DNA of 64,000 bases, taken from positions 2,915,501 to 2,979,500 of the forward strand of contig NZ_FSQT01000002.1 in NCBI RefSeq assembly GCF_900143515.1, written 5' to 3'. This DNA is from Micromonospora cremea. Its GTDB lineage: Bacteria > Actinomycetota > Actinomycetes > Mycobacteriales > Micromonosporaceae. The translations under genes were made by a program, and so were the position numbers. How positions within the stretch are numbered: position 1 is the first letter of the stretch; every line of letters begins with the position of its first letter. The notes under the pieces are model-generated. The model saw only the letters and a program-made list of their open reading frames with translations, searched no databases and was not told the DNA's origin. Below are positions 10,849 through 18,195 of this stretch, piece by piece.

Positions 10849-11478
10849 ATGCGGCTCACCAAGTACGCCCACTCCTGCATCCGGGTGGAACACGACGGGG
10901 GAGTGCTCGTCGTCGACCCCGGAGTGTTCAGCGACCCCGCGGCGTTGGACGGTGCGGACGCGGTGCTGATCACCCACGAACATCCCGACCACCTCGATGT
11001 GGCGGCGGTGCGTCTGCAACTCGACCGGCGACCGTTTCCGATCCACGGGCCCGCCGCGCTCGCCGACACCCTGGGCGACGCGGCCGAGGCGTTGCGTCCG
11101 GTCGCGGCCGGTGAGTCGTTCACCGCCGCCGGGGTGGCCGTCCGCGCCTACGGCGGGAAGCACGCGGTGATCCACCCCGACATCCCGGTGGTGGACAACC
11201 TCGGTTTCCTCATCAACGACGTGGTCTACCACCCGGGCGACGCCCTGGTGGTGCCGGACGAGACGCCGATCGACACGCTCTTCGCGCCGATCCACGCTCC
11301 CTGGTCGAAGTTCTCCGAGGTGGTCGACTTCATCCGGGCGGTCGCCCCGCGCCGCGCGTACGCGCTGCACGACGGGTTGCTCAACGACACCGGGCTGCGC
11401 GCGCTCAACCGGCAGTACTCGGCGCTGTCCGGCACCGAGTACCAGCGCCTGGAGCACGGTAGCCGGGTGGACGTCTGA
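10849..11478 (+). CDS. MBL-fold metal-dependent hydrolase (UlaG-like)
   Basis: 209-residue metallo-beta-lactamase-fold hydrolase. The metal motif THEHPDHLD lies near residues 43-51, with further ligands at GGKHAVIHPD, YHPGDAL and ALHDGLL, so the dinuclear site looks complete. The fold is the UlaG/YtnP-like type with an N-terminal MRLTKYAHSCIRVEHDG. The start at 10849 follows GAGGAGTC, a good Shine-Dalgarno. It starts a rightward series: the next gene begins 4 nt after its stop. The substrate cannot be assigned. Confidence 0.88.
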   Translation: MRLTKYAHSCIRVEHDGGVLVVDPGVFSDPAALDGADAVLITHEHPDHLDVAAVRLQLDRRPFPIHGPAALADTLGDAAEALRPVAAGESFTAAGVAVRAYGGKHAVIHPDIPVVDNLGFLINDVVYHPGDALVVPDETPIDTLFAPIHAPWSKFSEVVDFIRAVAPRRAYALHDGLLNDTGLRALNRQYSALSGTEYQRLEHGSRVDV

Positions 11479-11482
11479 GTCC

Positions 11483-12445
11483 ATGCCCGGCCCCTCCCCG
11501 GAGCTGGTGCAGCAGCTCTACCGCACCCCACCGGAGCGGTTCGTGGCCGCCCGGGACGCCGCCGTGGCCGAGGCCCGCCGCGCCGGCGACCCGGCCACCG
11601 CCCGGCAGTTGGCCCGGCTGCGCCGCCCCACGGTGGCCGCCTGGCTGGTGAACCTGCTCGCCATCCAGCGTCCCGAGCTGGTCGCCGACCTGGTTCAGCT
11701 CGCCGACGCGCTGCGGGCCGCCCAGCGGGAGCTGCGCGGGCCCCGGCTCCGGGAGCTGTCCGCGCAGCGCCGGGCGGTGGTCGGCGCCCTGGTTGCCGAG
11801 GTCCGCAAGCTCGCCGCGGCGGAGCCGGACGCGCCGCCGGCCGGCAAGCTGCCGTTGGCCGAGGTGGAAGCGACCCTGAACGCGGCGCTCTCCGACGCCG
11901 ACGTCGCCGAGCAGGTCCGATCCGGGCGTCTGCAGCGGTCGGCCAGCTACGCCGGCTTCGGCGAGGTGCCCCGCCCGCAGCTGCGGCTGGTCACCGGCGA
12001 TGACGAGGAGCAGGCCGCGGAACGCCCGGCCCGCCGACCGGGCGCCCAGCGGACGGGCCCCGAGGCGGCCCCCCGTACCGACCGGGCCGCGGAGCGTGCC
12101 GAGCGGGCGGCCCGGGCGGAGCGGGCACGGCAGCGCCGGGCACTGGACCGGGAACTGGCCAGGGCCCGGACCGACCAGGAGCGGGCCGAGGCCGAGTTGA
12201 CCGACGCGACCGGGCAGGAGCGGGACGGCGCCGCCGTGCTCGACGAGATAGAGACCGAGCTCGCCGAGCTGGAGCGGCGGCGGGCAGTGGCGGAGCAGGA
12301 TCTCAGCCGGGCCAAGCTGGCACGGCGTGCGGCCGAGCGGGCCGTCACCGTGGCCCGGCGGCGCGCCGGCGAGGTGGAGGCGGCGGTCGAGGCGTTGGCG
12401 GCCGAAGAGAGGGATGCGGACTCGGGCGGTGGCCCGGCAGACTGA
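11483..12445 (+). CDS. Conserved actinobacterial coiled-coil protein, function unknown
   Basis: 320 residues, extremely rich in Ala, Arg and Glu. Residues 1-160 are helical with a conserved-looking core (RLRRPTVAAWLVNLLAIQRPEL), and residues 165-320 are a long charged coiled coil with heptad-like Glu/Arg/Ala runs. There is no signal peptide or membrane helix. It begins 4 nt after the MBL hydrolase stop and so is probably cotranscribed. The length of the coiled coil suggests a scaffolding or nucleic-acid-binding role, but no family function is recognised. Confidence 0.75.
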   Translation: MPGPSPELVQQLYRTPPERFVAARDAAVAEARRAGDPATARQLARLRRPTVAAWLVNLLAIQRPELVADLVQLADALRAAQRELRGPRLRELSAQRRAVVGALVAEVRKLAAAEPDAPPAGKLPLAEVEATLNAALSDADVAEQVRSGRLQRSASYAGFGEVPRPQLRLVTGDDEEQAAERPARRPGAQRTGPEAAPRTDRAAERAERAARAERARQRRALDRELARARTDQERAEAELTDATGQERDGAAVLDEIETELAELERRRAVAEQDLSRAKLARRAAERAVTVARRRAGEVEAAVEALAAEERDADSGGGPAD

Positions 12446-12451
12446 CCATCG

Positions 12452-12574
12452 ATGGACGACGACGAGTGGCCGCACCGTCCCGCGCCGGCGGTCCCGGATC
12501 GGGAGGCCGCCGTGGCCGGCCGGCCCGTGCCCCCGCTGACCGGGCCGGTGCGCCACCGGATGGCGCTCGGATGA
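12452..12574 (+). CDS. Candidate 40-residue small protein coupled to SCO6745-family gene
   Basis: ATG at 12452 to TGA at 12572-12574, encoding 40 residues (begins MDDDEWPHRPAPAVPD). The stop overlaps the next ATG in an ATGA junction, and the start follows the coiled-coil gene's stop by 6 nt, so it fits exactly between two cotranscribed genes. Nearly all third positions are G or C (about 37 of 40), as in real genes here. No motif is recognised. It may be a genuine small protein or act mainly to couple translation. Confidence 0.5.
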   Translation: MDDDEWPHRPAPAVPDREAAVAGRPVPPLTGPVRHRMALG

Positions 12575-13311
12575 CACCGGAGCAGGTCGCCGCCGCCAGC
12601 AAGCCCGTCGCGCTCGACCTGGGCGACCGATTCAGCCGGTGCCCGACCACGCTGCGCCGGGCACGGCTGCTCGGCATCTCCGGCTGGGCCTTCTACATCA
12701 GCGGGCGGGCCGGTGCCCTCGGCGACGTACGGGCCGAGACGGCCGCCGCGGCCCTCGGCTTCATCGCCCCGGACGCGGTCGCCGACGGCTGGGACGCGGC
12801 GGCCCGGGTCCTCCGGCCGGCCGAGGTCGCCGCCGCGAGCCTCGCGGAGTGCTGCCGGTGGGGGGCGCAGCGGTTGGGCGTGCTGCCCGGCGTCGAGCGC
12901 CTGGCCGGGCTGGTCGAGCGGGCGGTGGCGGCGGCGGACGCCAGCGGCATGCCGCTCTTCGCCGCGTGGCGGGCCATGCCCCTGCCGGATCTCTCCCCGG
13001 GCGCTCGGAGCGCCGCCGGGCTGCGGCTGCTCCGCGAACACTTCACCGGCGCCTACCTGCTGGCGGTACGCGCCGCCGGAATGACCCCGCTGGAGGCCGT
13101 ACTGGCCGGGCCGGAGGGGGAGGCCGGTGCGGTGGCGTGTGGCTGGCCGCCGCCGTACCCGCCGGTCGGGCCGCTGGTGCGTCGACGGCTCTGGGCGGAG
13201 GCGGTCACCGACCGGCTGGCCGCACCGGCGTTCGCGGCGCTCGGCCCCGCCGACGGCATCGACCTGGTGGAGCTGCTGCACCAGACCCGGGCCGACCTCG
13301 CCGTCGCGTGA
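12571..13311 (+). CDS. SCO6745-family (SalK-like) protein
   Basis: 246 residues, all-helical, related to the SCO6745/SalK helix-turn-helix-like family found widely in actinomycetes. Recognisable parts are [37 protein letters not shown] sequence at the start (residues 16-50), FIAPDAV, and the C-terminal LAAPAFAALGPADGIDLVELLHQTRADL. The ATG at 12571 overlaps the stop of the small ORF before it (ATGA), indicating translational coupling. Function unknown; SalK was named from a lantibiotic locus, but nothing here suggests that role. Confidence 0.75.
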   Translation: MTPEQVAAASKPVALDLGDRFSRCPTTLRRARLLGISGWAFYISGRAGALGDVRAETAAAALGFIAPDAVADGWDAAARVLRPAEVAAASLAECCRWGAQRLGVLPGVERLAGLVERAVAAADASGMPLFAAWRAMPLPDLSPGARSAAGLRLLREHFTGAYLLAVRAAGMTPLEAVLAGPEGEAGAVACGWPPPYPPVGPLVRRRLWAEAVTDRLAAPAFAALGPADGIDLVELLHQTRADLAVA

Positions 13312-13360
13312 AAGGAAAATGGGCGGCGCAGGCTGCGCCCGGCTGCCAGGATCACCTGCC

Positions 13361-14320
13361 GTGACCCTTCCCGCTGGCTGGACCACGCGCCGACCCACCC
13401 TTGACGACGTGCCGGCGATCCTCGCGGTGGTGCACGCCGCGGACACCTTCGCCATCGGCCACCCCGACTTCGACGCCGAAGACGTCGCCGAGTCGCTGAC
13501 CGCCCCCTTCTTCGACCCGGCCCGCGACTCCTGGCTGGCGGTGGACCCGGACGACACCGTGGTGGGCTGGGCGACCGTCGACAACCCGACAGGGGTGGGC
13601 AGGGAGTTCGTCGAGGTGTACGTCGATCCGGAACGCGGTGCCGCCGTCCGGGCGCCGCTGCTGGCCCGGCAACTGGACCGGGTCGCCGAGCGGGCGGCCG
13701 AGCGGGGGCTGCCCGCACTCACCGTCCGCTGCGCGGTCTTCGCGCCGGAACGCGACTGGGAACGCGACCTGCGGGCGGTCGGGTTCACCCTGGCCAAGCG
13801 GTACGTCCGGATGCGGCGCCCGCTTGCCGATCTGCCCACCGAACCGCCCCCGCCGCCCGGGGTGACGGTGCGGCCGGTGCGCGCGGACGACGAGGCCGAG
13901 CTGCGCGAGTTCCACCGGATCCAGGACACCGCCTTCCGCGACACCCCGGACCACGAGCCGCTGTCGTACGAGCGGTGGCGGGCCCGGATCGGTGACATGA
14001 CCGCCTGGGACGAGTGGTTCGTCGCCGAGGTCGACGGGGTGGTGGCGGGCGCGTTGCGGTCCTCGGATCAGGCGCTCGACCAGCAGGAGGGCTTCGTGCG
14101 GAGCCTGGCGGTGCTGCCCGCGTACCGCCGGCGGGGAGTGGGCGCCGCGCTGCTGCGCCGCGCCTTCGCCCGCTACGCCGAGAAGGGCCGGCAGGCGGCC
14201 GGCCTGGGGGTGGACCTCGCGAACCCGACCGCCCCGCTGTCGCTCTACCGGTCCGTCGGCCTGCGGGAGACCCGGTGGACCGACATGTACCAGCTGCTCG
14301 TCCCGGCCGCCGGTGTGTGA
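13361..14320 (+). CDS. Tandem-GNAT N-acetyltransferase
   Basis: 319 residues with two GNAT folds. The N-terminal copy (about 8-150) looks degenerate in its acetyl-CoA loop. The C-terminal copy (about 165-312) has an intact pyrophosphate-binding motif, SLAVLPAYRRRGVGAALLRRAF. The layout is that of mycothiol synthase MshD, where only one half is catalytic, but overall similarity is too weak to call this mshD. GTG start at 13361, 49 nt after the preceding stop. The acyl acceptor is unknown. Confidence 0.85.
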   Translation: MTLPAGWTTRRPTLDDVPAILAVVHAADTFAIGHPDFDAEDVAESLTAPFFDPARDSWLAVDPDDTVVGWATVDNPTGVGREFVEVYVDPERGAAVRAPLLARQLDRVAERAAERGLPALTVRCAVFAPERDWERDLRAVGFTLAKRYVRMRRPLADLPTEPPPPPGVTVRPVRADDEAELREFHRIQDTAFRDTPDHEPLSYERWRARIGDMTAWDEWFVAEVDGVVAGALRSSDQALDQQEGFVRSLAVLPAYRRRGVGAALLRRAFARYAEKGRQAAGLGVDLANPTAPLSLYRSVGLRETRWTDMYQLLVPAAGV

Positions 14321-14392
14321 TTGACGACGCCGGTCGGGCCCGACGGACGGTCCGGCCGGCGCCGGTAGCAGACTGGTAGCGTGCGACAGCCT

Positions 14393-14848
14393 CTAGGCCG
14401 ACGCGGTACCGGTGGGGCGGGACCGCAGCTCGGTGACGTAGTCGTCCGGCGCGCCCGCCTTCTCGGCGGCGGTGGCGATCTCGGAGAGATACCACGAGGT
14501 CGGCAGGCCGCCCTCGTACCCGTCGAAGACGTAGATCCACGCGGTCACGTCGCCGTCGAGGGTGGAGACCCGGACGTGCAGCTTGCGGTACGTGCCGGCG
14601 GTCACCCCCTCGATCTCGTCGAGCTGGGCAGCGTCGTACGGGTGGATGTCGTAGAGCGCCACGAAGACCCGGTCACCGGGGGACTCGACCAGGGTGCTCA
14701 CCGCACCCTCCCAGCCGATCACGTCCGCTCCGGCGAAGGTCAGCCGCCACCCCTCCAGCCAGCCGACACCCACCATCGGCGAATGCGGGCAGTAGGCGCG
14801 CATCCGGGCGGGATCCAGGTTTGAGCCGTAGGCGGCGTGATGACGCAC
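14393..14848 (-). CDS. Gamma-glutamylcyclotransferase-like protein
   Basis: 151-residue GGCT/AIG2-like fold. The diagnostic AYGSNLDPARMRAYCP sits near the N-terminus, with VFVALYDIHPYDAAQLDEIEG containing the catalytic-type glutamate, then TAWIYVFD and a C-terminal YLSEIATAAEKAGAPDDYV. It is the likely counterpart of Rv3304, which also neighbours lpdA. The GTG at 14848 is set by the conserved N-terminus and by TATCGT on the minus strand (14856-14861) 7 nt upstream, a leaderless pattern. It is divergent from the LpdA-like gene. The substrate is not established. Confidence 0.85.
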   Translation of the reverse strand: MRHHAAYGSNLDPARMRAYCPHSPMVGVGWLEGWRLTFAGADVIGWEGAVSTLVESPGDRVFVALYDIHPYDAAQLDEIEGVTAGTYRKLHVRVSTLDGDVTAWIYVFDGYEGGLPTSWYLSEIATAAEKAGAPDDYVTELRSRPTGTASA

Positions 14849-14954
14849 GGCGATGACGATAGCCGGCCAGGCGGGTGGGGGAGAATACGACTGTGCGTGT
14901 CGGGTGCGTTCGGGAGAAGAAAGTCGCTGTGAGCATCGACGAAGGGCAGACGCT

Positions 14955-16358
14955 GTGAGCCGGATCGTGATCATCGGCGGGGGGCCGGCCGGGTACGAGG
15001 CGGCGCTGGTCGCCGCCCAGCTGGACGCCGATGTCACCGTGGTGGAGGCCGACGGCGCGGGCGGGGCCTGCGTGCTCTCCGACTGCGTTCCGTCGAAGAC
15101 CTTCATCGCCAGCTCCGGGGTGGTCACCGGCTACCGGGACACGGAAGAGTTCGGGGTGCACTCGGACGGCCTGGAGGCGGTCACCGTCGACGCGCGGGCG
15201 GTGCACGAGCGGGTCAAGCGGCTGGCGCTCGCGCAGTCCGCCGACATCCACGCCAAGCTGCTCAAGGCGGGGGTCGCCTTCGTGGCCGGCACTGCCCGGC
15301 TGGGCGAGGACACCCTGGGCCACACCCACCGGGTCATCGTCACCCCCGCCGACGGCGGCGAGGAATACTCGATCGCCGCGTCCACCGTGCTGGTGGCCAC
15401 CGGCTCGACGCCCCGCCAGCTGCCCACGGCCGTACCGGACGGTGAGCGCATCCTGACCTGGCGCCAGGTGTACGACCTGCCCGAGCTGCCCGAGCATCTG
15501 ATCGTGGTCGGCTCCGGCGTGACCGGTGCCGAGTTCGCCAGCGCGTACCTGGCGATGGGGGTCCAGGTCACCCTGGTCTCCAGCCGCGACCGGGTCATGC
15601 CGCACGAGGACGCCGACGCGGCATCGGCCATCGAGCGGGTTTTCCGCAACCGGGGCATGAGCATTCTGAACAACTCCCGGGCCGACGCGGTCCGGCGTAC
15701 GGCCGACGGCGTCGAGGTGGAGCTCTCCGACGGCCGCAAGGTCTCCGGCTCGCACGCCCTGATCGCGGTCGGCTCGATCCCGAACACCGGCGACCTCGGC
15801 CTGGCCGAGTACGGCGTGGAGCTGGGCCGGGGCGGCTACGTCACGGTCGACCGGGTGTCCCGGACCAACGTGCCCGGCATCTACGCCGCCGGTGACTGCA
15901 CCGGCGTCCTGCTGCTGGCCAGCGTCGCCGCCATGCAGGGTCGGATCGCGATGTGGCACGCCCTCGGCGAGGCGGTCCGCCCGCTGCGGCTGCGGACCGT
16001 CGCGGCGAACGTCTTCACCGACCCGGAGCTGGCCACCGTGGGCGTCTCCCAGGACGAGGTGGACGCCGGCAAGGTGCCGGCCCGGCAGGTGATGCTGCCG
16101 CTGTCGGGCAACGCCCGGGCCAAGATGGACGGCCTCTCCGACGGCTTCGTGAAGCTGTTCTGCCGGCCGGCCAGCGGCCAGGTCGTCGGTGGGGTGGTGG
16201 TCGCCCCGAACGCCAGCGAGCTGATCCTGCCGATCACCATGGCGGTGGAGAACAACCTCACCGTCAACGAGCTGGCCCAGACCATCACCATCTACCCGTC
16301 GCTGTCCGGCTCGATCACCGAGGCGGCCCGTCAGCTCATGCTCCACGAGTTGGAGTGA
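14955..16358 (+). CDS. lpdA: LpdA-type NAD(P)H-quinone reductase (lipoamide dehydrogenase family)
   Basis: 467-residue FAD flavoprotein. FAD-binding GGGPAGYEAA is at the N-terminus, NAD(P)-binding GSGVTGAEFA lies mid-protein, and the second FAD motif is YAAGDCTG. The redox disulfide is intact (Cys39 and Cys44 in GACVLSDCVPSK), but the C-terminal HPTxSE catalytic dyad is replaced by YPSLSG, so lipoamide chemistry is unlikely. M. tuberculosis LpdA (Rv3303c) is likewise altered and acts as a quinone reductase. GTG start at 14955 with GAAGGG upstream. The last 23 nt overlap the convergent DUF998 gene. The quinone-reductase role is inferred from family and residues. Confidence 0.88.
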   Translation: MSRIVIIGGGPAGYEAALVAAQLDADVTVVEADGAGGACVLSDCVPSKTFIASSGVVTGYRDTEEFGVHSDGLEAVTVDARAVHERVKRLALAQSADIHAKLLKAGVAFVAGTARLGEDTLGHTHRVIVTPADGGEEYSIAASTVLVATGSTPRQLPTAVPDGERILTWRQVYDLPELPEHLIVVGSGVTGAEFASAYLAMGVQVTLVSSRDRVMPHEDADAASAIERVFRNRGMSILNNSRADAVRRTADGVEVELSDGRKVSGSHALIAVGSIPNTGDLGLAEYGVELGRGGYVTVDRVSRTNVPGIYAAGDCTGVLLLASVAAMQGRIAMWHALGEAVRPLRLRTVAANVFTDPELATVGVSQDEVDAGKVPARQVMLPLSGNARAKMDGLSDGFVKLFCRPASGQVVGGVVVAPNASELILPITMAVENNLTVNELAQTITIYPSLSGSITEAARQLMLHELE

Positions 16359-16968
16359 CGACCCACCGGGCGACGGGCGTCCGGGCCAGGGCCACCGCGA
16401 CGGTACCGAGCACGGCGACCTCGGTGAGGATGAGTAGGCGCTCGGCCAGGCCGATCAGCAGGCGGTCGCCGGGGTAGGCGGACCAGATCATCGCCGCCGC
16501 CAGGGCCAGGCTCAGCACGACGAGGGCGCGGAGCGTTCGGGCGGCGGGAGCCAGGTCGGGGCGGCGGGCGAGCAACCAGCCGGCGGCCGGCAACGCCAGG
16601 AAGGCGACCACCGAGGCGTACCGGTGCAGGTAGGCGGCGGTGGTCATGGCGGTGCCCGGCTCGTTCGTCGGCACCACCGCGGCCAGCACCAGCCCGGCCA
16701 CCCACGCGCCGAGCAGCAGCTCGACCGGCCGGCAGGGCCGTGGCGGCCCGGCGCGGCGCAGTCCCAGCAGCAGCGCCACGGTGGCGAGCGCGAGCACCAC
16801 CATCGCGACGTCGATGACGCCGCCCCGGTCGGAGACCGCGAAGTCGCTGATGGTCAGCGCCCACGGGCTGAGGTCGTCGTTGACTTCGAGGTGGCCGATC
16901 ACGGTCAGCAGCGACGCCAGGGCGATCCCGCCGAGGGCGAGCAGGCCGGTGCTCCGGGTTCCAGGCAT
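16336..16968 (-). CDS. DUF998 membrane protein
   Basis: 210-residue integral membrane protein with about six hydrophobic helices (residues 8-25, 50-70, 85-102, 120-137, 145-163, 170-195). The pattern GHLEVNDDLSPWALTISDFAVSDRGGVIDVAM after the first helix is typical of DUF998. Its function is unknown in bacteria; some eukaryotic relatives are Frag1/DRAM-like. It is convergent with lpdA, overlapping by 23 nt, and followed after 92 nt by the DedA gene on the same strand. Confidence 0.8.
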   Translation of the reverse strand: MPGTRSTGLLALGGIALASLLTVIGHLEVNDDLSPWALTISDFAVSDRGGVIDVAMVVLALATVALLLGLRRAGPPRPCRPVELLLGAWVAGLVLAAVVPTNEPGTAMTTAAYLHRYASVVAFLALPAAGWLLARRPDLAPAARTLRALVVLSLALAAAMIWSAYPGDRLLIGLAERLLILTEVAVLGTVAVALARTPVARWVVTPTRGA

Positions 16969-17060
16969 GCCTCAGCCTGTCGCTCCGGAGGCCCGAGCCG
17001 GATCCGGGACGGCCACCGAAATCGTCCCCGGGGACTACCCCTAGAGGCACCCGGGGAGCT

Positions 17061-17690
17061 TCAGTCGATGGGGATGTCGGTTGCGGCCGCGGCCCGGGCG
17101 TGCCGTGCGCTGACCAGGGTCATCGCCCACCCGGCGGCGGCGAAGCCGGCCGCTGCGGCGGTGGCGATGATGGCCAGCCGCCAGGCCGACTCGGTCAGCG
17201 CGGTGCCGCCCAGGTGGCCGACCAGCCCGCCGTAGGTGGCCCAGCCCAGCGCGGCCACCGTCTCGTAGAGCACGAACAGCCGGTACGGGTAGCGGCTACG
17301 GCCGGCGGAGAAGCAGGCGGCCATCCGCCCGCCGGGCACGAACCGGCACAGCAGGATGACCAGCGGCCCGGGCTGCCGCAACCCCTGGGTGACCCGGCTG
17401 GCGACCCGTCGGGCCCGGCTCGGTTCGGCGTGCCGGGGGGCCCGCCGGTCCGGTGCGCCGCGACCGAGCAGGTAGCAGGCCAGGTCGCCGGCGAAGACGC
17501 CGAGCGCGCCGACGGCGATGGTGACCGGCAGGCTGAGCCCGCCGTAGACGGTGAGCGCGCCGCTGGTGATCATGACGATCTGGGTGGGAATCACCGGGAC
17601 GAAGGCGTCCGCGATCAGCAGGCCGAGCAGCACGAGGTACGCCCACGTCGGCGATGCGACGTCAGTCAGTAGTTCGGGCACGCGTGCCAC
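17061..17690 (-). CDS. DedA/VTT-domain membrane protein
   Basis: 209 residues. The DedA signature is present: FVPVIPTQIVMITSGAL, VFAGDLACYLLGRG, and the re-entrant-loop arginine and glycine motif CRFVPGGRMAACFSAG, with hydrophobic helices on both sides. DedA proteins are implicated in lipid scrambling and membrane homeostasis (undecaprenyl-phosphate or phosphatidylethanolamine translocation in some bacteria). GTG start at 17690 with GGCGAG upstream. Substrate not assigned. Confidence 0.85.
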   Translation of the reverse strand: MARVPELLTDVASPTWAYLVLLGLLIADAFVPVIPTQIVMITSGALTVYGGLSLPVTIAVGALGVFAGDLACYLLGRGAPDRRAPRHAEPSRARRVASRVTQGLRQPGPLVILLCRFVPGGRMAACFSAGRSRYPYRLFVLYETVAALGWATYGGLVGHLGGTALTESAWRLAIIATAAAAGFAAAGWAMTLVSARHARAAAATDIPID

Positions 17691-18024
17691 CTCGCCGAAT
17701 GCGGCCGATTGGGTGTCTCGAGCCTGACGGCGTGTCCGGCGTCACCGTGGACGGACCCACCCCGCCGTGACCGTCGACACGACTGGGCCACCCAGGTCCA
17801 ACGAGGCGAACCGTCCTCGGGTGACGGTTCGGCAGCCGTGCGCCCGGCCTGCGCAGGTCGGCGGATCGGCGTCCGTCGGCGTACCGTTGTCGGCGCGGCC
17901 CCAGCACCGTCGGGTCCCCCGTTCCTGACGTTCCGGGCCGCCCAGGGCCGCCGGCGGGTCCCGCGCCGGCGGCCCGCCCCCTCCGCCCCGCAATATCCGG
18001 GTGCGTCTCCGATCGCCCGACGCG
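17691..18024. other. Intergenic region between DedA gene and Thr leader
   Basis: About 330 bp with no convincing gene. Open frames here lack the codon bias and family features of real genes. It must hold the upstream part of the promoters for the DedA gene (leftward) and the attenuated ThrRS transcript (rightward). Confidence 0.5.
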
Positions 18025-18030
18025 TACGGT
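18025..18030 (+). promoter_or_regulatory. -10 box for leaderless Thr leader transcript
   Basis: TACGGT matches TANNNT and ends 6 nt before the ATG of the leader peptide at 18037, the geometry seen at more than 15 other starts in this window. Transcription would start at or next to the ATG. No good -35 match is visible. Confidence 0.5.
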
Positions 18031-18036
18031 CGCCGC

Positions 18037-18093
18037 ATGCGCAGCGCGGTAGTGGTGACCACGACGCCGGGAGTCCCCGGCGTGCCGCTCTGA
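18037..18093 (+). CDS. Leader peptide with three Thr codons (attenuator)
   Basis: 18-codon ORF, MRSAVVVTTTPGVPGVPL, with consecutive ACC ACG ACG threonine codons at 18058-18066. It lies 103 nt upstream of a threonyl-tRNA synthetase-like gene on the same strand. Codons 10-16 overlap the first hairpin (18065-18082). A ribosome stalled on the Thr codons for lack of Thr-tRNA would cover the left arm of that hairpin. This is the layout of ribosome-mediated attenuation as in trp and ilv leaders. That it is translated and regulates the gene is inference. Confidence 0.65.
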   Translation: MRSAVVVTTTPGVPGVPL

Positions 18094-18139
18094 CGTAACC
18101 ACCGTCGACCAGGCCCCGGGGCGATCCGCCCCGAGGGCC
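18065..18139 (+). promoter_or_regulatory. Candidate threonine attenuator (pause hairpin, antiterminator, terminator)
   Basis: Three mutually exclusive pairings can be drawn. Pause hairpin: CGCCGGG (18065-18071) with CCCGGCG (18076-18082). Antiterminator: CCCCGG (18075-18080) with CCGGGG (18116-18121). Terminator: GGCCCCGGGGCG (18112-18123) with 18127-18139, 12 bp with one bulged A and a 3-nt loop. Stalling at the Thr codons breaks the first and favours the second, which destroys the third. No U-tract follows, as is common in high-GC actinomycetes. Confidence 0.6.
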
Positions 18140-18195
18140 GCGCGGCGTTCGGAGTCCAGGTCGCCTCCGGGTCGTACCCGATCCAGGAGCGCGAC

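Noticed and set aside
13361..14320. Mycothiol synthase (mshD) for the tandem-GNAT gene
   Set aside because: Same two-domain plan, but I cannot see the specific MshD sequence motifs, so only the family is stated.
17709..18098. 129-codon open frame over the Thr leader region
   Set aside because: Arg/Pro-rich composition without a family match or GC3 pattern; the short leader ORF in another frame explains the region better.
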